A stretch of 64,000 bases of DNA from Mycolicibacterium rhodesiae NBB3. GTDB lineage: Bacteria; Actinomycetota; Actinomycetes; Mycobacteriales; Mycobacteriaceae. A program made the position numbers and the translations under genes. This document shows, piece after piece, positions 25,864 to 34,314 of the stretch (its first letter is position 1; the number at the start of each line of letters is the position of its first letter). The notes beneath the pieces were generated by a model. That model saw only the letters and a program-made list of their open reading frames with translations, had not been told where the DNA came from and made no database searches. The DNA lies in the NCBI RefSeq assembly GCF_000230895.2, contig NC_016604.1, positions 62,001 through 126,000 of the forward strand, read 5' to 3'.

Positions 25864-26752
25864 CGTTGCCGGACACCCGTGCCAAGCTGTCGAGCCCTGC
25901 CGCCCTTACCTTCTCGATGTCCTCGCGATACTTCAACACCCATCCGAGCGTGTGCTCGATGTCGATGTGCGGCAGCTCCGGCTCGCCCAGTTCAGCCAGT
26001 GCTCGCGCCCAATCGATCGTCTCGGCCACTCCCGGAGGCTTGTAGAGGTCGAGTCCGCGCAACGCCTCGACCGCCGCTGCGACCCGTCGCGCCAGCCGCT
26101 CACTCGCCTCGGGCACGCGGAGCCGCACGATGGCCACTTCTCTGTCGATGCCGGGATGATCCACCCAGTGATAGAGGCAGCGTCGTTTGAGTGCGTCGTG
26201 CAGATCGCGGGTGCGATTGGAGGTCAGAATCACCAGCGGCGGCACCTCGGCCGCGAATGTCCCGAGTTCCGGGACCGTCACGGCGAAATCAGACAGGATC
26301 TCGAGAAGGAATGCCTCGAATTCGTCGTCGGCTCGGTCGATTTCGTCGATGAGCAGCACCGGCGGGGGGCCGTCATGATTGTCGAGGGCTTGTAGGAGCG
26401 GTCGCCGGACGAGGAATCGCTCTGAGAAGAGTTCGTCCTCGGCAGCTGCGACCGCCTGCGCGCCAGCGGTTTCCGCGGCCTTCAGATGCAGCAACTGACG
26501 GGCGTAATCCCATTCGTACACCGCCTGGGACACATCTATGCCCTCGTAGCACTGAAGGCGCAGCAGCTTGGCGCCGAACATGCGCGCCAAGGCTCTGGCG
26601 ACCTCGGTCTTGCCCGTCCCGGCTTCTCCCTCGAGTAGCAACGGGCGCCGCAGTCGCACGGCGAGATGAATGGCAGTGGCCAACCCCTCGTCCGCGAGGT
26701 AGCTGACGCCAGCAAGGTCTGCTTGGAGCTGACGGACCGCGTCAGTCGTCAC
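25856..26752 (-). CDS. MoxR/CoxD-type AAA ATPase
   Basis: A 298-residue AAA+ ATPase with Walker A EGEAGTGKTEVA, Walker B VLLIDEIDRAD, sensor ILTSNRTRDLHDALKRRC, and the arginine-rich second half usual in MoxR proteins. It probably remodels the Mo hydroxylase active site together with the VWA protein. I prefer GTG 26752 because GGAGGTGA lies 4-5 bases upstream; ATG 26770 and ATG 26800 are in frame but lack a good ribosome-binding site. It overlaps the coxE-like gene, so the two are co-transcribed. Confidence 0.92.
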   Translation of the reverse strand: MTTDAVRQLQADLAGVSYLADEGLATAIHLAVRLRRPLLLEGEAGTGKTEVARALARMFGAKLLRLQCYEGIDVSQAVYEWDYARQLLHLKAAETAGAQAVAAAEDELFSERFLVRRPLLQALDNHDGPPPVLLIDEIDRADDEFEAFLLEILSDFAVTVPELGTFAAEVPPLVILTSNRTRDLHDALKRRCLYHWVDHPGIDREVAIVRLRVPEASERLARRVAAAVEALRGLDLYKPPGVAETIDWARALAELGEPELPHIDIEHTLGWVLKYREDIEKVRAAGLDSLARVSGNDV

Positions 26753-26884
26753 GAGTTCACCTCCCGACATGACTTTACGAAGCGACGAGACCTGTCGCAT
26801 CGAGTTGTCGAAACATGGCTTTGACGCCCTGACGGGTGCATGACGCTCGAGGTATCCGGCTAAGAGCCGTCGTCGGCGCGGGCC

Positions 26885-27928
26885 CTACTTTCTCACCGCC
26901 TCGATGAGAAACTCGGACATACCGCCGGGCAGGGGTTGGCGTGAAACGGAGGTGAAACCGGCTTCCTCCAGCCACCCTGTCCACTCGCTCCATGTTCGCG
27001 CCATCCCCTCCCCGGAGGCGAGCGTCAAGAAGTAGGCACAAAGATGCGCCACGAAGGGCGGACCCATCTCGTCGTCGTCTTGGAGCGCATCCACCACATA
27101 GAGGCTCGCGCCTGGCGGAAGCGCCCGCGCGGCTTTCGCGAGCAGTCCACGGACCTTCTCCTCGGACCAGATCGAGAGGAACCGGGAGAAAAGGATGGCG
27201 TCGAATCCTCCCGGGAGTTCCTCCGAAAAGCAGTCTCCGCCCAGCGTGGTGACTCTCCCGGACATCCCCTGCTCCATCAGGCGAGCACTGGTGGTCTCCG
27301 CCACCGTCGGAAGGTCGAGAACGGTTACGTTGAGGTCGGGCCAACGGCCCGCGAGGGTGGTGGCGTTCACGGCCTCACCACCGCCGACGTCGAGCAGCCT
27401 GCGGTGGCGCGACAAGTCGAGCGTTGCCGCGAGGAAAGCCGCGGTCCCGAACGACACGAGGCTCATCATCTCGTGGAAAATCTGCTCCAACGGGGGGTTT
27501 TCCGCGAGCCGCATATAGAGGTTGGGAGCCGATCCCGAAATCTCCTGCAGTCCGACATTGGTGTTGGATCGGAGCGCTTCCGCAAAGCGCGCCATGGGCC
27601 GAAATTGGATATGGTTCGCCATTCGCACCGCTGGGATCATGTTCGCCGGCTGCGCCCTCGAGAAGAATCGCTCCGCGCCCGATGTGTTGAAGTAGCGGTC
27701 GCCCTCCTTTCGGAGCAGGCCGATCGCGCCGCAGCCGAGCAGGAGGATGCGCGCAGGCTGAATTTCGAGCTTCAAGTGTTCGGCAACCTCTTCGCGCGTG
27801 AGGCCGGGGGACCGCGAGAGCACCGTGAACAGGTCGAGCTCGACGGCTGAAGCCAGGAACTGGAAGTAGTACATCCCCAGAAAGAGATCGAGAATCTCGG
27901 TCTCGTCCTGGTCGGTGAGCTGTTTCAT
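26885..27928 (-). CDS. SAM-dependent O-methyltransferase (hydroxyneurospore/acetylserotonin type)
   Basis: A 347-residue class I methyltransferase. An N-terminal winged-helix dimerisation domain (about 1-110; LTREEVAEHL) precedes a Rossmann domain with the SAM motif LLDVGGGEAVN at about 170, VTVLDLPTV, and GFDAILFSRFLSIWSEE. This architecture is used by O-methyltransferases on phenols and polyketide-like hydroxyls. ATG 27928 is chosen because GGGAGC lies just upstream; ATG 27976 adds 16 residues of poor quality. It is a single gene with gaps of more than 100 bases on both sides, so the substrate is not indicated by context. Confidence 0.87.
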   Translation of the reverse strand: MKQLTDQDETEILDLFLGMYYFQFLASAVELDLFTVLSRSPGLTREEVAEHLKLEIQPARILLLGCGAIGLLRKEGDRYFNTSGAERFFSRAQPANMIPAVRMANHIQFRPMARFAEALRSNTNVGLQEISGSAPNLYMRLAENPPLEQIFHEMMSLVSFGTAAFLAATLDLSRHRRLLDVGGGEAVNATTLAGRWPDLNVTVLDLPTVAETTSARLMEQGMSGRVTTLGGDCFSEELPGGFDAILFSRFLSIWSEEKVRGLLAKAARALPPGASLYVVDALQDDDEMGPPFVAHLCAYFLTLASGEGMARTWSEWTGWLEEAGFTSVSRQPLPGGMSEFLIEAVRK

Positions 27929-28037
27929 GCTTGCTCCCGTTTGTCGCGGGGTCGGACGTTCCGCTGTGCAACGCACCCGTTACCGAATCAGATTACGAAG
28001 CCCAGAAGCGCCGGAACGGGTTTGCGCAATTTTGCCA

Positions 28038-28814
28038 TTACTGCGCTAGATATCCCCCGTCCACGGGCAACACAGCACCGGTGATGAAGGAGGCGTCGTC
28101 GGAAGCGAGGAAGACGATCGCACTCGCGACTTCGGCGGGTTCGCCGATACGGCCCATTGGGTGCATGCGTTCGATCTCCGCCAGATACTCCGCGCCACCC
28201 GGCTCGTACGGGAGCTGCTTGACGCGCTCAGTTCGAATCGTTCCGGGAGCAACGGCGTTGACTCTGATCCCGCGGTCCGCCCACTCGACCGCCAAATGCT
28301 TGGTCAATCCGGTCGCGACGAACTTGGCGGGCCCGTAAGCCGCCTGTCGCTTCTGCCCGGCGAGGCCGGATATCGAGGAGAGACAGACGATCGCGCCACC
28401 GCCGGTCGGCAGCATCGCCTCGATCGCGAACTTGCACGTGAGAAACATGCCACGACCGTCGACGGCCATCACCTCGTCCCAACCAGAGGTGGTCACCTCC
28501 ATCGCATCGCCGAGCGGGATGATGCCTGCGTTGGCCACGAGCACATCGAGCCGTCCGAAGCGGTCGACCGCCGTACCGATCATCTGCTGAGCGTCCGCCT
28601 CGACCGAGACGTCGCCGACAACCGTCTCGACCTCCGCGTCAGCGCGCCGCAGATCTTCGGCCAGAGTCAGCAGCGGCTCATCCTGGATATCGGTCACGAT
28701 CAGGCGCGCGCCCTCGCGCGCGAAGTGCTCGGCAGTCGCCCGACCGATGCCGAACGCGGCACCGGTGATCACGGCGGACTTACCGAAAAGGCGTCCTCGT
28801 TCTTGGGTGGTCAA
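28038..28814 (-). CDS. Short-chain dehydrogenase/reductase (SDR)
   Basis: A 258-residue classical SDR with TGAAFGIGRATAE near the N-terminus, NAGIIPL, catalytic Ser in CLSSISG, and YGPAK as the Tyr-Lys pair. The C-terminal ASFITGAVLPVDGGYLAQ is standard. TTG 28814 is the best start: AAAGGACGG precedes it and the protein then has normal SDR length. An open frame to 29060 adds 80 residues of low-complexity basic sequence and is unlikely. A 19-bp palindrome lies about 250 bases upstream. Substrate unknown; an alcohol or ketone oxidoreductase using NAD(P). Confidence 0.87.
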   Translation of the reverse strand: MTTQERGRLFGKSAVITGAAFGIGRATAEHFAREGARLIVTDIQDEPLLTLAEDLRRADAEVETVVGDVSVEADAQQMIGTAVDRFGRLDVLVANAGIIPLGDAMEVTTSGWDEVMAVDGRGMFLTCKFAIEAMLPTGGGAIVCLSSISGLAGQKRQAAYGPAKFVATGLTKHLAVEWADRGIRVNAVAPGTIRTERVKQLPYEPGGAEYLAEIERMHPMGRIGEPAEVASAIVFLASDDASFITGAVLPVDGGYLAQ

Positions 28815-29181
28815 CGGTTTCCGTCCTTTGGTCGGCGCGGCGCTTTTCGCGGAATCTGCAAGTGCGTTCAAGACTCTCGTAGCGCGTCTCGCATTGACGG
28901 TGGAAACCGAGAAACGGGCCACGACTTTCGTCCCAGCCCGTCTCGTCCGGTGCAGCTGCCGGGAATCGAAACCGGCGCCGGAACGGCGCGGACCTGCATG
29001 AACACCCCCGCAGACAACCCGAAAGTGCGCGAAACGACGTGGCCTGACCTGGGAATACATGGAGATGTGTTGATGGCATCAACACGTTCTGGGGCAGGGC
29101 TCAACGTTGCGTTTCACGCTTCACATCGATCAACATCGCCTACCGGCAACCAGCACGGTTTCGAGCGAGATATCGATGTCC
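28815..29181. other. Intergenic stretch with no convincing gene
   Basis: About 370 bases between the TTG start of the SDR gene and the end of a small minus-strand ORF. Open frames on both strands here lack recognisable domains and look like chance readings of GC-rich sequence. The only structured element I see is the 19-bp palindrome at 29067-29085. The promoter of the SDR gene must lie in this stretch. Confidence 0.5.
29067..29085. promoter_or_regulatory. 19-bp perfect palindrome, probable operator
   Basis: The sequence GTGTTGATG, one G, then CATCAACAC forms a perfect inverted repeat with 9-bp arms. It lies about 250 bases upstream of the SDR gene start and about 100 bases beyond the end of the small ORF. 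The compact symmetry with a one-base centre suits a dimeric repressor of the GntR, MarR or TetR type. No regulator gene is close by in the window. Confidence 0.5.
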
Positions 29182-29361
29182 CTAACGACTGAGGTGTTCC
29201 GCAGAGAACACCTGAATTTCGCCGACCATGAATCCGAGCAGTGCACCAAACATCACCATGAGCATTTCGTCGTCTTCGAAGATCGGTCGCAGGATCGCGT
29301 CGTACGGTCCATCGTTCAGTTCGCTCGTTTTATCGATGATTAGCTGTTCAAGATCGACCAC
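29182..29361 (-). CDS. Small ORF, 59 residues with one hydrophobic segment; resembles the C-terminal end of DUF445-type membrane proteins
   Basis: The minus strand encodes, from GTG 29361 to TAG 29182, a peptide with an acidic helix (FEDDEMLM) followed by a hydrophobic glycine-rich run (VMFGALLGFMVGEIQVF). The run recalls the last membrane helix of DUF445 proteins, with its LG.L.G.IQ pattern. The amino-acid use is not random. The frame is closed by a TAG at 29388-29390 and there is no upstream part of such a protein here, so it could be a remnant or a genuine one-helix small protein. AGGAGG occurs at 29382-29387 but 20 bases from the GTG, which is too far to be convincing. Confidence 0.4.
   Translation of the reverse strand: MVDLEQLIIDKTSELNDGPYDAILRPIFEDDEMLMVMFGALLGFMVGEIQVFSAEHLSR
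29192..29213. repeat. Inverted repeat, 8-bp arms with a 6-base loop
   Basis: AGGTGTTC and GAACACCT are exact reverse complements separated by CGCAGA. The repeat lies inside the 3' end of the small minus-strand ORF. It could fold as a hairpin in either transcript or serve as a regulator site. There is no T-run, so a canonical terminator is not supported. Confidence 0.4.
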
Positions 29362-29525
29362 GTTCGATGCGTATGCCTTCGCCTCCTAGGACTGGCACAT
29401 TGCAGCGCGAACGAACGCAGGGCGCTTACTAGGTGGTCATACACGCATTGGCGTGTCGCTCATTCACCCATCAAGGTCTTGGGGCGACACCCATGACCCG
29501 GATGCATGGCCATTGACGCAAGAGC

Positions 29526-30020
29526 TCAGCTCGTGAGTGACGGTCTGGATCGCGCCGCCGACGGGTAGAAATGTTCGCTTCGACCGAGCGTAGCGATCTG
29601 CACACCTGCTGCCTGCACCGCATACTTTTTGAACGCACGAGCGGCGCTGCCCAAGTGATACGGAAACGCATCGCCAGTAGGTCCATCGTCGACGGCACCG
29701 ACGCCGCTGAAGAGAACTTCGGTAGCCGCCACGTTCAAGGCAGCCGCCACACATGCCTTTACGCGGCGATTCGCAGCGTGCGCAGCGGCAGCGACAACCA
29801 AGACCGTCGGAAATGAGGCACCTCCGCAAAGAAGGCTTTCGGCGTCGCCACGCTTTGCGCCGAGAATGTCGATCGCGAGCGAGCACGCGTCGTCGGGTAC
29901 GTAGACAGTTACATCCCAACCACCTGCTGCACGGTCGAAAATGAGCCCGCCGGAACAACGCACCGCATCTGGGACGCTCAGCGCCAGCACACCCATGGTG
30001 TATCTGGTCGTGGGATTCAT
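29526..30020 (-). CDS. Conserved-looking hypothetical protein
   Basis: A 164-residue soluble protein with no domain I can name. The N-terminal half (GGLIFDRAAGGWDVTVYVPDD) has the style of short mycobacterial hypothetical proteins that begin with a nucleoside-like or regulatory alpha/beta fold; the middle is alanine-rich (VVAAAAHAANRRV). It starts 14 bases after the amidohydrolase stop on the same strand, so it is probably co-transcribed. No Shine-Dalgarno is visible before ATG 30020. The overlapping frame at 29464-29958 is arginine- and cysteine-rich and is taken as a shadow. Confidence 0.55.
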   Translation of the reverse strand: MNPTTRYTMGVLALSVPDAVRCSGGLIFDRAAGGWDVTVYVPDDACSLAIDILGAKRGDAESLLCGGASFPTVLVVAAAAHAANRRVKACVAAALNVAATEVLFSGVGAVDDGPTGDAFPYHLGSAARAFKKYAVQAAGVQIATLGRSEHFYPSAARSRPSLTS

Positions 30021-30034
30021 TGCCCGCTGAATGG

Positions 30035-31354
30035 TTACGATGAGGACGTACCGCCGGTCATGATGGTCGCCATCCGCTCCCGCATCTCGCCATAGGTGAG
30101 TGCCTGCGTACCGGGCTTCGGGATGCGATCGACATCGACCTTCGGGGTCGACAAATCCTTATCGGTGACTTTCGCGCGCAGCGCAGCGACGGTGCAGGCT
30201 TCTCGACCGAGCCGCTCGACACCGTTGTAGCCAAACGCGTTCGCCGCATTGCGCCAGCAGATGGCCTCGATTTCATCGGGACTGCAACCCTCGAGCTCCT
30301 TGGCGAGCTGTTCGGGGGCATCGGGCCAACTCGAGTCCGAATGCGGGTAATCCATTTCCCAGCAGATGGTCTCAACGCCGATACGGTGCCGATTCTCGAT
30401 GCCAACGCGGTCACGGATGAAGCAGGACAAGAAGTTCCGACGGAATACATCAGTAGGAGTGTTGCCATCACCGAGGTCATCTCCTGTCCATGCGCGCTGA
30501 CGACCGTAGATATCCTCAAAGCGCTCCAGTAGGAACGGGATCCACCCGATACCACCCTCCGACAAGGCGAACTTGATGGTCGGGAACTCCTTGACGACGC
30601 GCGAGAACAGAAGGTCAGCGGTGAACCTGCCGGTGTCCAACGCCAGCATCGAGTTGTAGGCCAGATAACTCGTCTGGTCGGATGGAACGGGCATTCCTCC
30701 CCCTGTCCCGATGTGGATGTTCACGACTGTGTTGTTCTCACAAATCGCTTCCCACAACACATCCCAGTGGGGGTCCTGCCACGGCGGCTGGCCGTAATTG
30801 CCGACGTGTTGGGGAACCGTCACCGCGCGGCAACCGAGGGAGGCGAGTCGCCGTACTTCGTTTGCGGATTTGCCAGGATCCCATAGCGGAAGGATTCCCA
30901 TCGGGATGAAGCGGTCGGGATGAGCGCCACACCAATCCTCGATATGCCAGTCGTTGTAGGCCTTGACCATCACCGCGGAGATTTCGCGATCGCCCCGGTA
31001 GGTGAACAGCGCACCCGAGATGGTGGGAAACGATGGGAAGCACACCGAGGCGAGTACTCCGCAGGCGTTCATGTCCTCGACGCGTGCATCCACGTCGTAG
31101 CAGCCCTTACGCATGTCCTCGAATCGAGACGGCTCGAAGCCCCATTCGTCGTTCGGACGGCCAGCCACGGCGTTCAAGCCGATATTGGGGAGCTTCATAC
31201 CGTCGTAGACCCAGGCCACCGAGCCGTCGGTGTCCTCGACGATCCGCGGTGCGTCATCCGCATAGCGTGCGGGAACCCGCTTGGCGAACATATCCGGTGG
31301 CTCAACCGTGTGGTCGTCCACGCTGATCAAGACCAAACCGGACGGATCGACCAT
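30035..31354 (-). CDS. Amidohydrolase-family metal-dependent hydrolase/decarboxylase (ACMSD-like)
   Basis: A 439-residue TIM-barrel protein of the amidohydrolase-2 family. The N-terminal metal site reads ISVDDHTVEPPDMF, with one histidine where many amidohydrolases have HxH. Further family marks are AHPDRFIPMGILPLWDP, VNIHIGTGG, FALSEGGIGW and MDYPHSDSSWPDA near the C-terminus. This large mycobacterial subfamily is found in degradation clusters and acts as hydrolase or non-oxidative decarboxylase on cyclic acids. GTG 31357 or ATG 31354 could start; AAGGA lies about 10 bases before the ATG. It is transcribed divergently from the aldehyde dehydrogenase and opens the catabolic island. Confidence 0.87.
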   Translation of the reverse strand: MVDPSGLVLISVDDHTVEPPDMFAKRVPARYADDAPRIVEDTDGSVAWVYDGMKLPNIGLNAVAGRPNDEWGFEPSRFEDMRKGCYDVDARVEDMNACGVLASVCFPSFPTISGALFTYRGDREISAVMVKAYNDWHIEDWCGAHPDRFIPMGILPLWDPGKSANEVRRLASLGCRAVTVPQHVGNYGQPPWQDPHWDVLWEAICENNTVVNIHIGTGGGMPVPSDQTSYLAYNSMLALDTGRFTADLLFSRVVKEFPTIKFALSEGGIGWIPFLLERFEDIYGRQRAWTGDDLGDGNTPTDVFRRNFLSCFIRDRVGIENRHRIGVETICWEMDYPHSDSSWPDAPEQLAKELEGCSPDEIEAICWRNAANAFGYNGVERLGREACTVAALRAKVTDKDLSTPKVDVDRIPKPGTQALTYGEMRERMATIMTGGTSSS

Positions 31355-31357
31355 CAC

Positions 31358-31611
31358 TCAATTCCTTCGTATTCGTATTGTGGCGCAGCCGAGTCAAAGA
31401 CCACGCCGCACAGTCGTTGAAAGAGCAGACGAGACACTCAGACAGAATATGTTCTATTGGGCCCGGTGACAACCATATAGCCCCATCGCCGCCTGCTGCC
31501 CAAAAAGGGCTTTCCACTAGGGGGTATAGGGCGGAAAACCTGCTGACTGTTCCTCCGTATCAGCGAGCCGACTCTACGACAGATACACATTTTTTGTTTT
31601 AGTGTCTAGGT
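31358..31611. promoter_or_regulatory. Divergent promoter region at the head of the catabolic island
   Basis: 254 AT-richer bases between the amidohydrolase and aldehyde dehydrogenase genes. It contains TGTTCTATTG at 31450-31459, a word shared with other promoters of this island. At the right edge, TAGTGT (31600-31605) lies six bases before the aldehyde dehydrogenase ATG, the arrangement of a leaderless mycobacterial promoter. Just upstream, AGATACAC and GTGTCT flank a T-rich stretch (31580-31606), a loose dyad that may bind a regulator. Confidence 0.55.
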
Positions 31612-33105
31612 ATGGCCACTTTCTCCATCCAAAGTCAGCTCGATTCGGCGACGCTGCCTCCGGCGAAGATGCTCATAGATGGGCAATGGATCGAGGGTGC
31701 CCTCGAACCGGTCCGCCATGTGCACCCGACCACAGACGAGGCCATCTTCGATGTGCCAGGCGGCGATGCGCAAGCCGTCGGCGCCGCCGTGGGGGCCGCA
31801 CGCCGCGCGTTCGACGACGGGCCCTGGGCGCGCATGCCAGGACGGGAACGCGCGCGGTACTTACGCCGTATCGCTGACGCAATCCGCGAGGACGCTGACA
31901 ACCTGGCCGCGCTGCTATCGCTGGACAACGCGACACCAGCGGCGTTCGTCGGCTATTACCAGATGGGCGCCGAGTATCCGGCCGACCTTTTCGACAGTTA
32001 CGCCGGCTGGATCGACAAGATCACCGGCGAGACCTACCCGCAGTGGGAGGCCGACCAACCGTTCGTCTTCACGACCCACGAACCCGTCGGCGTCGTCGGG
32101 TTGATCACGCCGTGGAACGCGCCACTGGGGCTGATGAGCCAGAAAGTGGCGCCCGCCTTGGCCGCCGGGTGCACCGTGGTGGCGAAGCCCTCTGAAATGG
32201 CGCCGCTGACCAGCCTTCGTCTGGGCGAGTTGATCGCCGAAGCCGATTTGCCGCCCGGAGTGTTCAACCTCATCACCGGCGCAGGCACTGATGTCGGTAC
32301 TGCGCTGGTCTCCGACCGGCGAGTGGACAAGGTGTCTTTCACCGGTAGCCGGGCGGTTGGCGGACAGATCGCATCGTCGATGGGCGCGCGGATCGGCCGC
32401 GTCTCACTGGAATTGGGCGGTAAGAGTCCCGCGCTTGTCTTCGCCGACGGTGATATCGGATTGGCGGTTGCGATGGCGGCCGGCAACGCCTTTCTGGGAC
32501 TGTCGGGGCAGGTCTGTGTGTGCCAGTCGCGAATCCTGGTCGAGCGCCCCATCTACGACGACGTCGTCGGGCAGCTGGTCGGATTCGCCGCCGCGGCGAG
32601 TTACGGCGATCCGTTCGACCCGACGGTCACCGCGGCGCCGATGATCAGCGTCGCGCACATGAACCGCGTGAACGGACACATCAGCCGAGCCGTGAAAGAC
32701 GGCGCGGCAGTGGCTGCGGGCGGCGCAAAGCGTCCTGCGGGTGCACCCGACTCAGGCAACTTCGTGTCGCCAACCGTGCTCGTCGACGTCGACAACAGCA
32801 TGGCCGTGGCGCAGGAAGAGATCTTCGGGCCCGTGCTGTGCGTGATCCCATTCGACTCCGAGGATGAGGGCATCCGCATTGCCAACGACACCGAGTACGG
32901 ACTCGGCGCGGCGGTGTACACCAAGGACGTCAGCAGAGCAGTCAGGGTCGGTGCAGCGCTTCGGGCCGGAAACGTCGGTATCAATACCTGGACTCTGCAG
33001 CCTCACGCACCTTTCGGCGGAGTCAAACAATCGGGGCTCGGTGCGGAAAACGGCCGCGCTGGAATCATGGAGTACCTCGACACCAAAACGACGTTCATTC
33101 GCTGA
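31612..33105 (+). CDS. Aldehyde dehydrogenase (NAD(P)+-dependent)
   Basis: A 497-residue enzyme that oxidises an aldehyde to an acid. The full catalytic set is present: Asn169 in TPWNAP, Lys192 in AKPSE, Glu267 in LELGGKSP and Cys302 in GQVCVCQ. Cofactor loop FTGS is at 243-246. The C-terminus EYLDTKTTFIR is regular. The ATG has no Shine-Dalgarno but follows TAGTGT by six bases, so the mRNA is probably leaderless. In this island it would follow P450 or Rieske hydroxylation and an alcohol dehydrogenase on the way to a carboxylic acid for CoA activation. Confidence 0.96.
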   Translation: MATFSIQSQLDSATLPPAKMLIDGQWIEGALEPVRHVHPTTDEAIFDVPGGDAQAVGAAVGAARRAFDDGPWARMPGRERARYLRRIADAIREDADNLAALLSLDNATPAAFVGYYQMGAEYPADLFDSYAGWIDKITGETYPQWEADQPFVFTTHEPVGVVGLITPWNAPLGLMSQKVAPALAAGCTVVAKPSEMAPLTSLRLGELIAEADLPPGVFNLITGAGTDVGTALVSDRRVDKVSFTGSRAVGGQIASSMGARIGRVSLELGGKSPALVFADGDIGLAVAMAAGNAFLGLSGQVCVCQSRILVERPIYDDVVGQLVGFAAAASYGDPFDPTVTAAPMISVAHMNRVNGHISRAVKDGAAVAAGGAKRPAGAPDSGNFVSPTVLVDVDNSMAVAQEEIFGPVLCVIPFDSEDEGIRIANDTEYGLGAAVYTKDVSRAVRVGAALRAGNVGINTWTLQPHAPFGGVKQSGLGAENGRAGIMEYLDTKTTFIR

Positions 33106-33135
33106 ACATCGACTGAGATGCCTGGTCGTCGCCGG

Positions 33136-34314
33136 TCAGGCTCGTCGGAGAAGCATCATCGTCGTACCGCTGTTCGCGCCGCCGACACCGCAAGCGGCAA
33201 GTCCAGCATCGGCTACTTGGCGAGCGCCGCCCTCACTCCGAATCTGGACACACGCCTCGTGTAGGTGGCCGAAGCCGTGCAGGCGGCCGCCTGAAAGTTG
33301 GCCGCCTGCAGTATTGATCGGCAACTCGCCGCCAAGCGAGAACCGCGTCGGATCCGCGATCCACTCCCCCGATTCGCCGTACCCGCAGAATCCGAAATCC
33401 TCGAGGAAACACAAAACGAACACGCTGAAACCGTCATACAGCGACGCGTAGTCGACATCACTCGGGCCGAAGTCGGTCCTGTCCCAGAGCGTCGACCACC
33501 GCGAGTTCAGCCGACCGATGTCCTGACCGCCTTCGTAGAGGAAGCGGTCGTGATGCGCGCAATCCAGCGCCTCGACGACGACCCCGGGATGGTCGAGAGC
33601 GGACGCGTGTTCGGCACGCGACACGACGAACGCCGTCGCACCGTCGCAGGCGATGTCGCAGTCGTACATACAGAGCGGGTCGGACACCATTCGTGCATCG
33701 AGATAGGTGTCGAGGTCGATCGGTTCGTTGTAGACGGCCTTGGGATTCAGTTTGGCGTGCGCCCGTTGGGCGATCGCGATCTGACCCAGCTGCTCCCTGG
33801 TCAGGCCGAATCGGTGCATACGCGAACGGATCTGCAGCGCAGCGAGGTTGGCGGCTGCTGCCCCGTATGGCAATTGCCATCCCAGCTGACCCGTCGCCCG
33901 TGATCCGGCGGCCACTCCGTAGCCGCGGCGACGGTCTGCTCCCTGCGCCGTTCCCTCCCAGATGCTCCGCCAGCACAGGACATGTTTCGCCATTCCGCCG
34001 GCGACGGCGAGCATGGCATCGACGACGGCGCCGAGCTGGCCGGGGTATTCGACACCGCCGGCCACCCAGTTCGGTCGGATGCCAAGAGCATCGTGGATCT
34101 CCCGCAACCCCGCGCCAGAGAAACCCTTGCCTGCCATCGACGCACCTGGGTACGTGGTGAGGCCGTCGATGTCGGCCAGCGTCAAACCCGCATCCTCGAC
34201 CGCTGCCAGACATGCATCTACGGTGAGCTGCAACGGATCCCGACCGAGCCGACGTCCGATGTCGGACTGGCCGATGCCACTGATGACGACTTCGTTGGTC
34301 AAACTCGGGTGCAT
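33136..34314 (-). CDS. Thiolase-fold lipid-transfer/retro-aldolase-like protein (Ltp2 type)
   Basis: A 392-residue thiolase-superfamily protein. The nucleophilic-cysteine segment (normally ENACASG) reads VEYPGQLG at 88-95, so Gly92 stands where Cys should be and thiolysis is unlikely. The region SLYDGFSVF and the C-terminal GHLHEACVQIRSEGGARQV and CGVGGANSGTTMMLL match the SCP-x/Ltp group. Its ATG overlaps the stop of a DUF35 gene (ATGA). Such pairs (Ltp2-ChsH2) catalyse retro-aldol release of propionyl-CoA from steroid side chains in mycobacteria. It is the last gene of a minus-strand set beginning with the crotonase or SDR. The retro-aldolase role is inferred from family and context. Confidence 0.88.
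   Translation of the reverse strand: MHPSLTNEVVISGIGQSDIGRRLGRDPLQLTVDACLAAVEDAGLTLADIDGLTTYPGASMAGKGFSGAGLREIHDALGIRPNWVAGGVEYPGQLGAVVDAMLAVAGGMAKHVLCWRSIWEGTAQGADRRRGYGVAAGSRATGQLGWQLPYGAAAANLAALQIRSRMHRFGLTREQLGQIAIAQRAHAKLNPKAVYNEPIDLDTYLDARMVSDPLCMYDCDIACDGATAFVVSRAEHASALDHPGVVVEALDCAHHDRFLYEGGQDIGRLNSRWSTLWDRTDFGPSDVDYASLYDGFSVFVLCFLEDFGFCGYGESGEWIADPTRFSLGGELPINTAGGQLSGGRLHGFGHLHEACVQIRSEGGARQVADAGLAACGVGGANSGTTMMLLRRA

Noticed and set aside
28161..29192. 343-codon plus-strand open frame
   Set aside because: Most of it is antisense to an intact SDR gene, and the rest covers the palindrome region without protein-like features.
29192..29213. Rho-independent terminator
   Set aside because: The hairpin has 8-bp arms but no following T-run on either strand.
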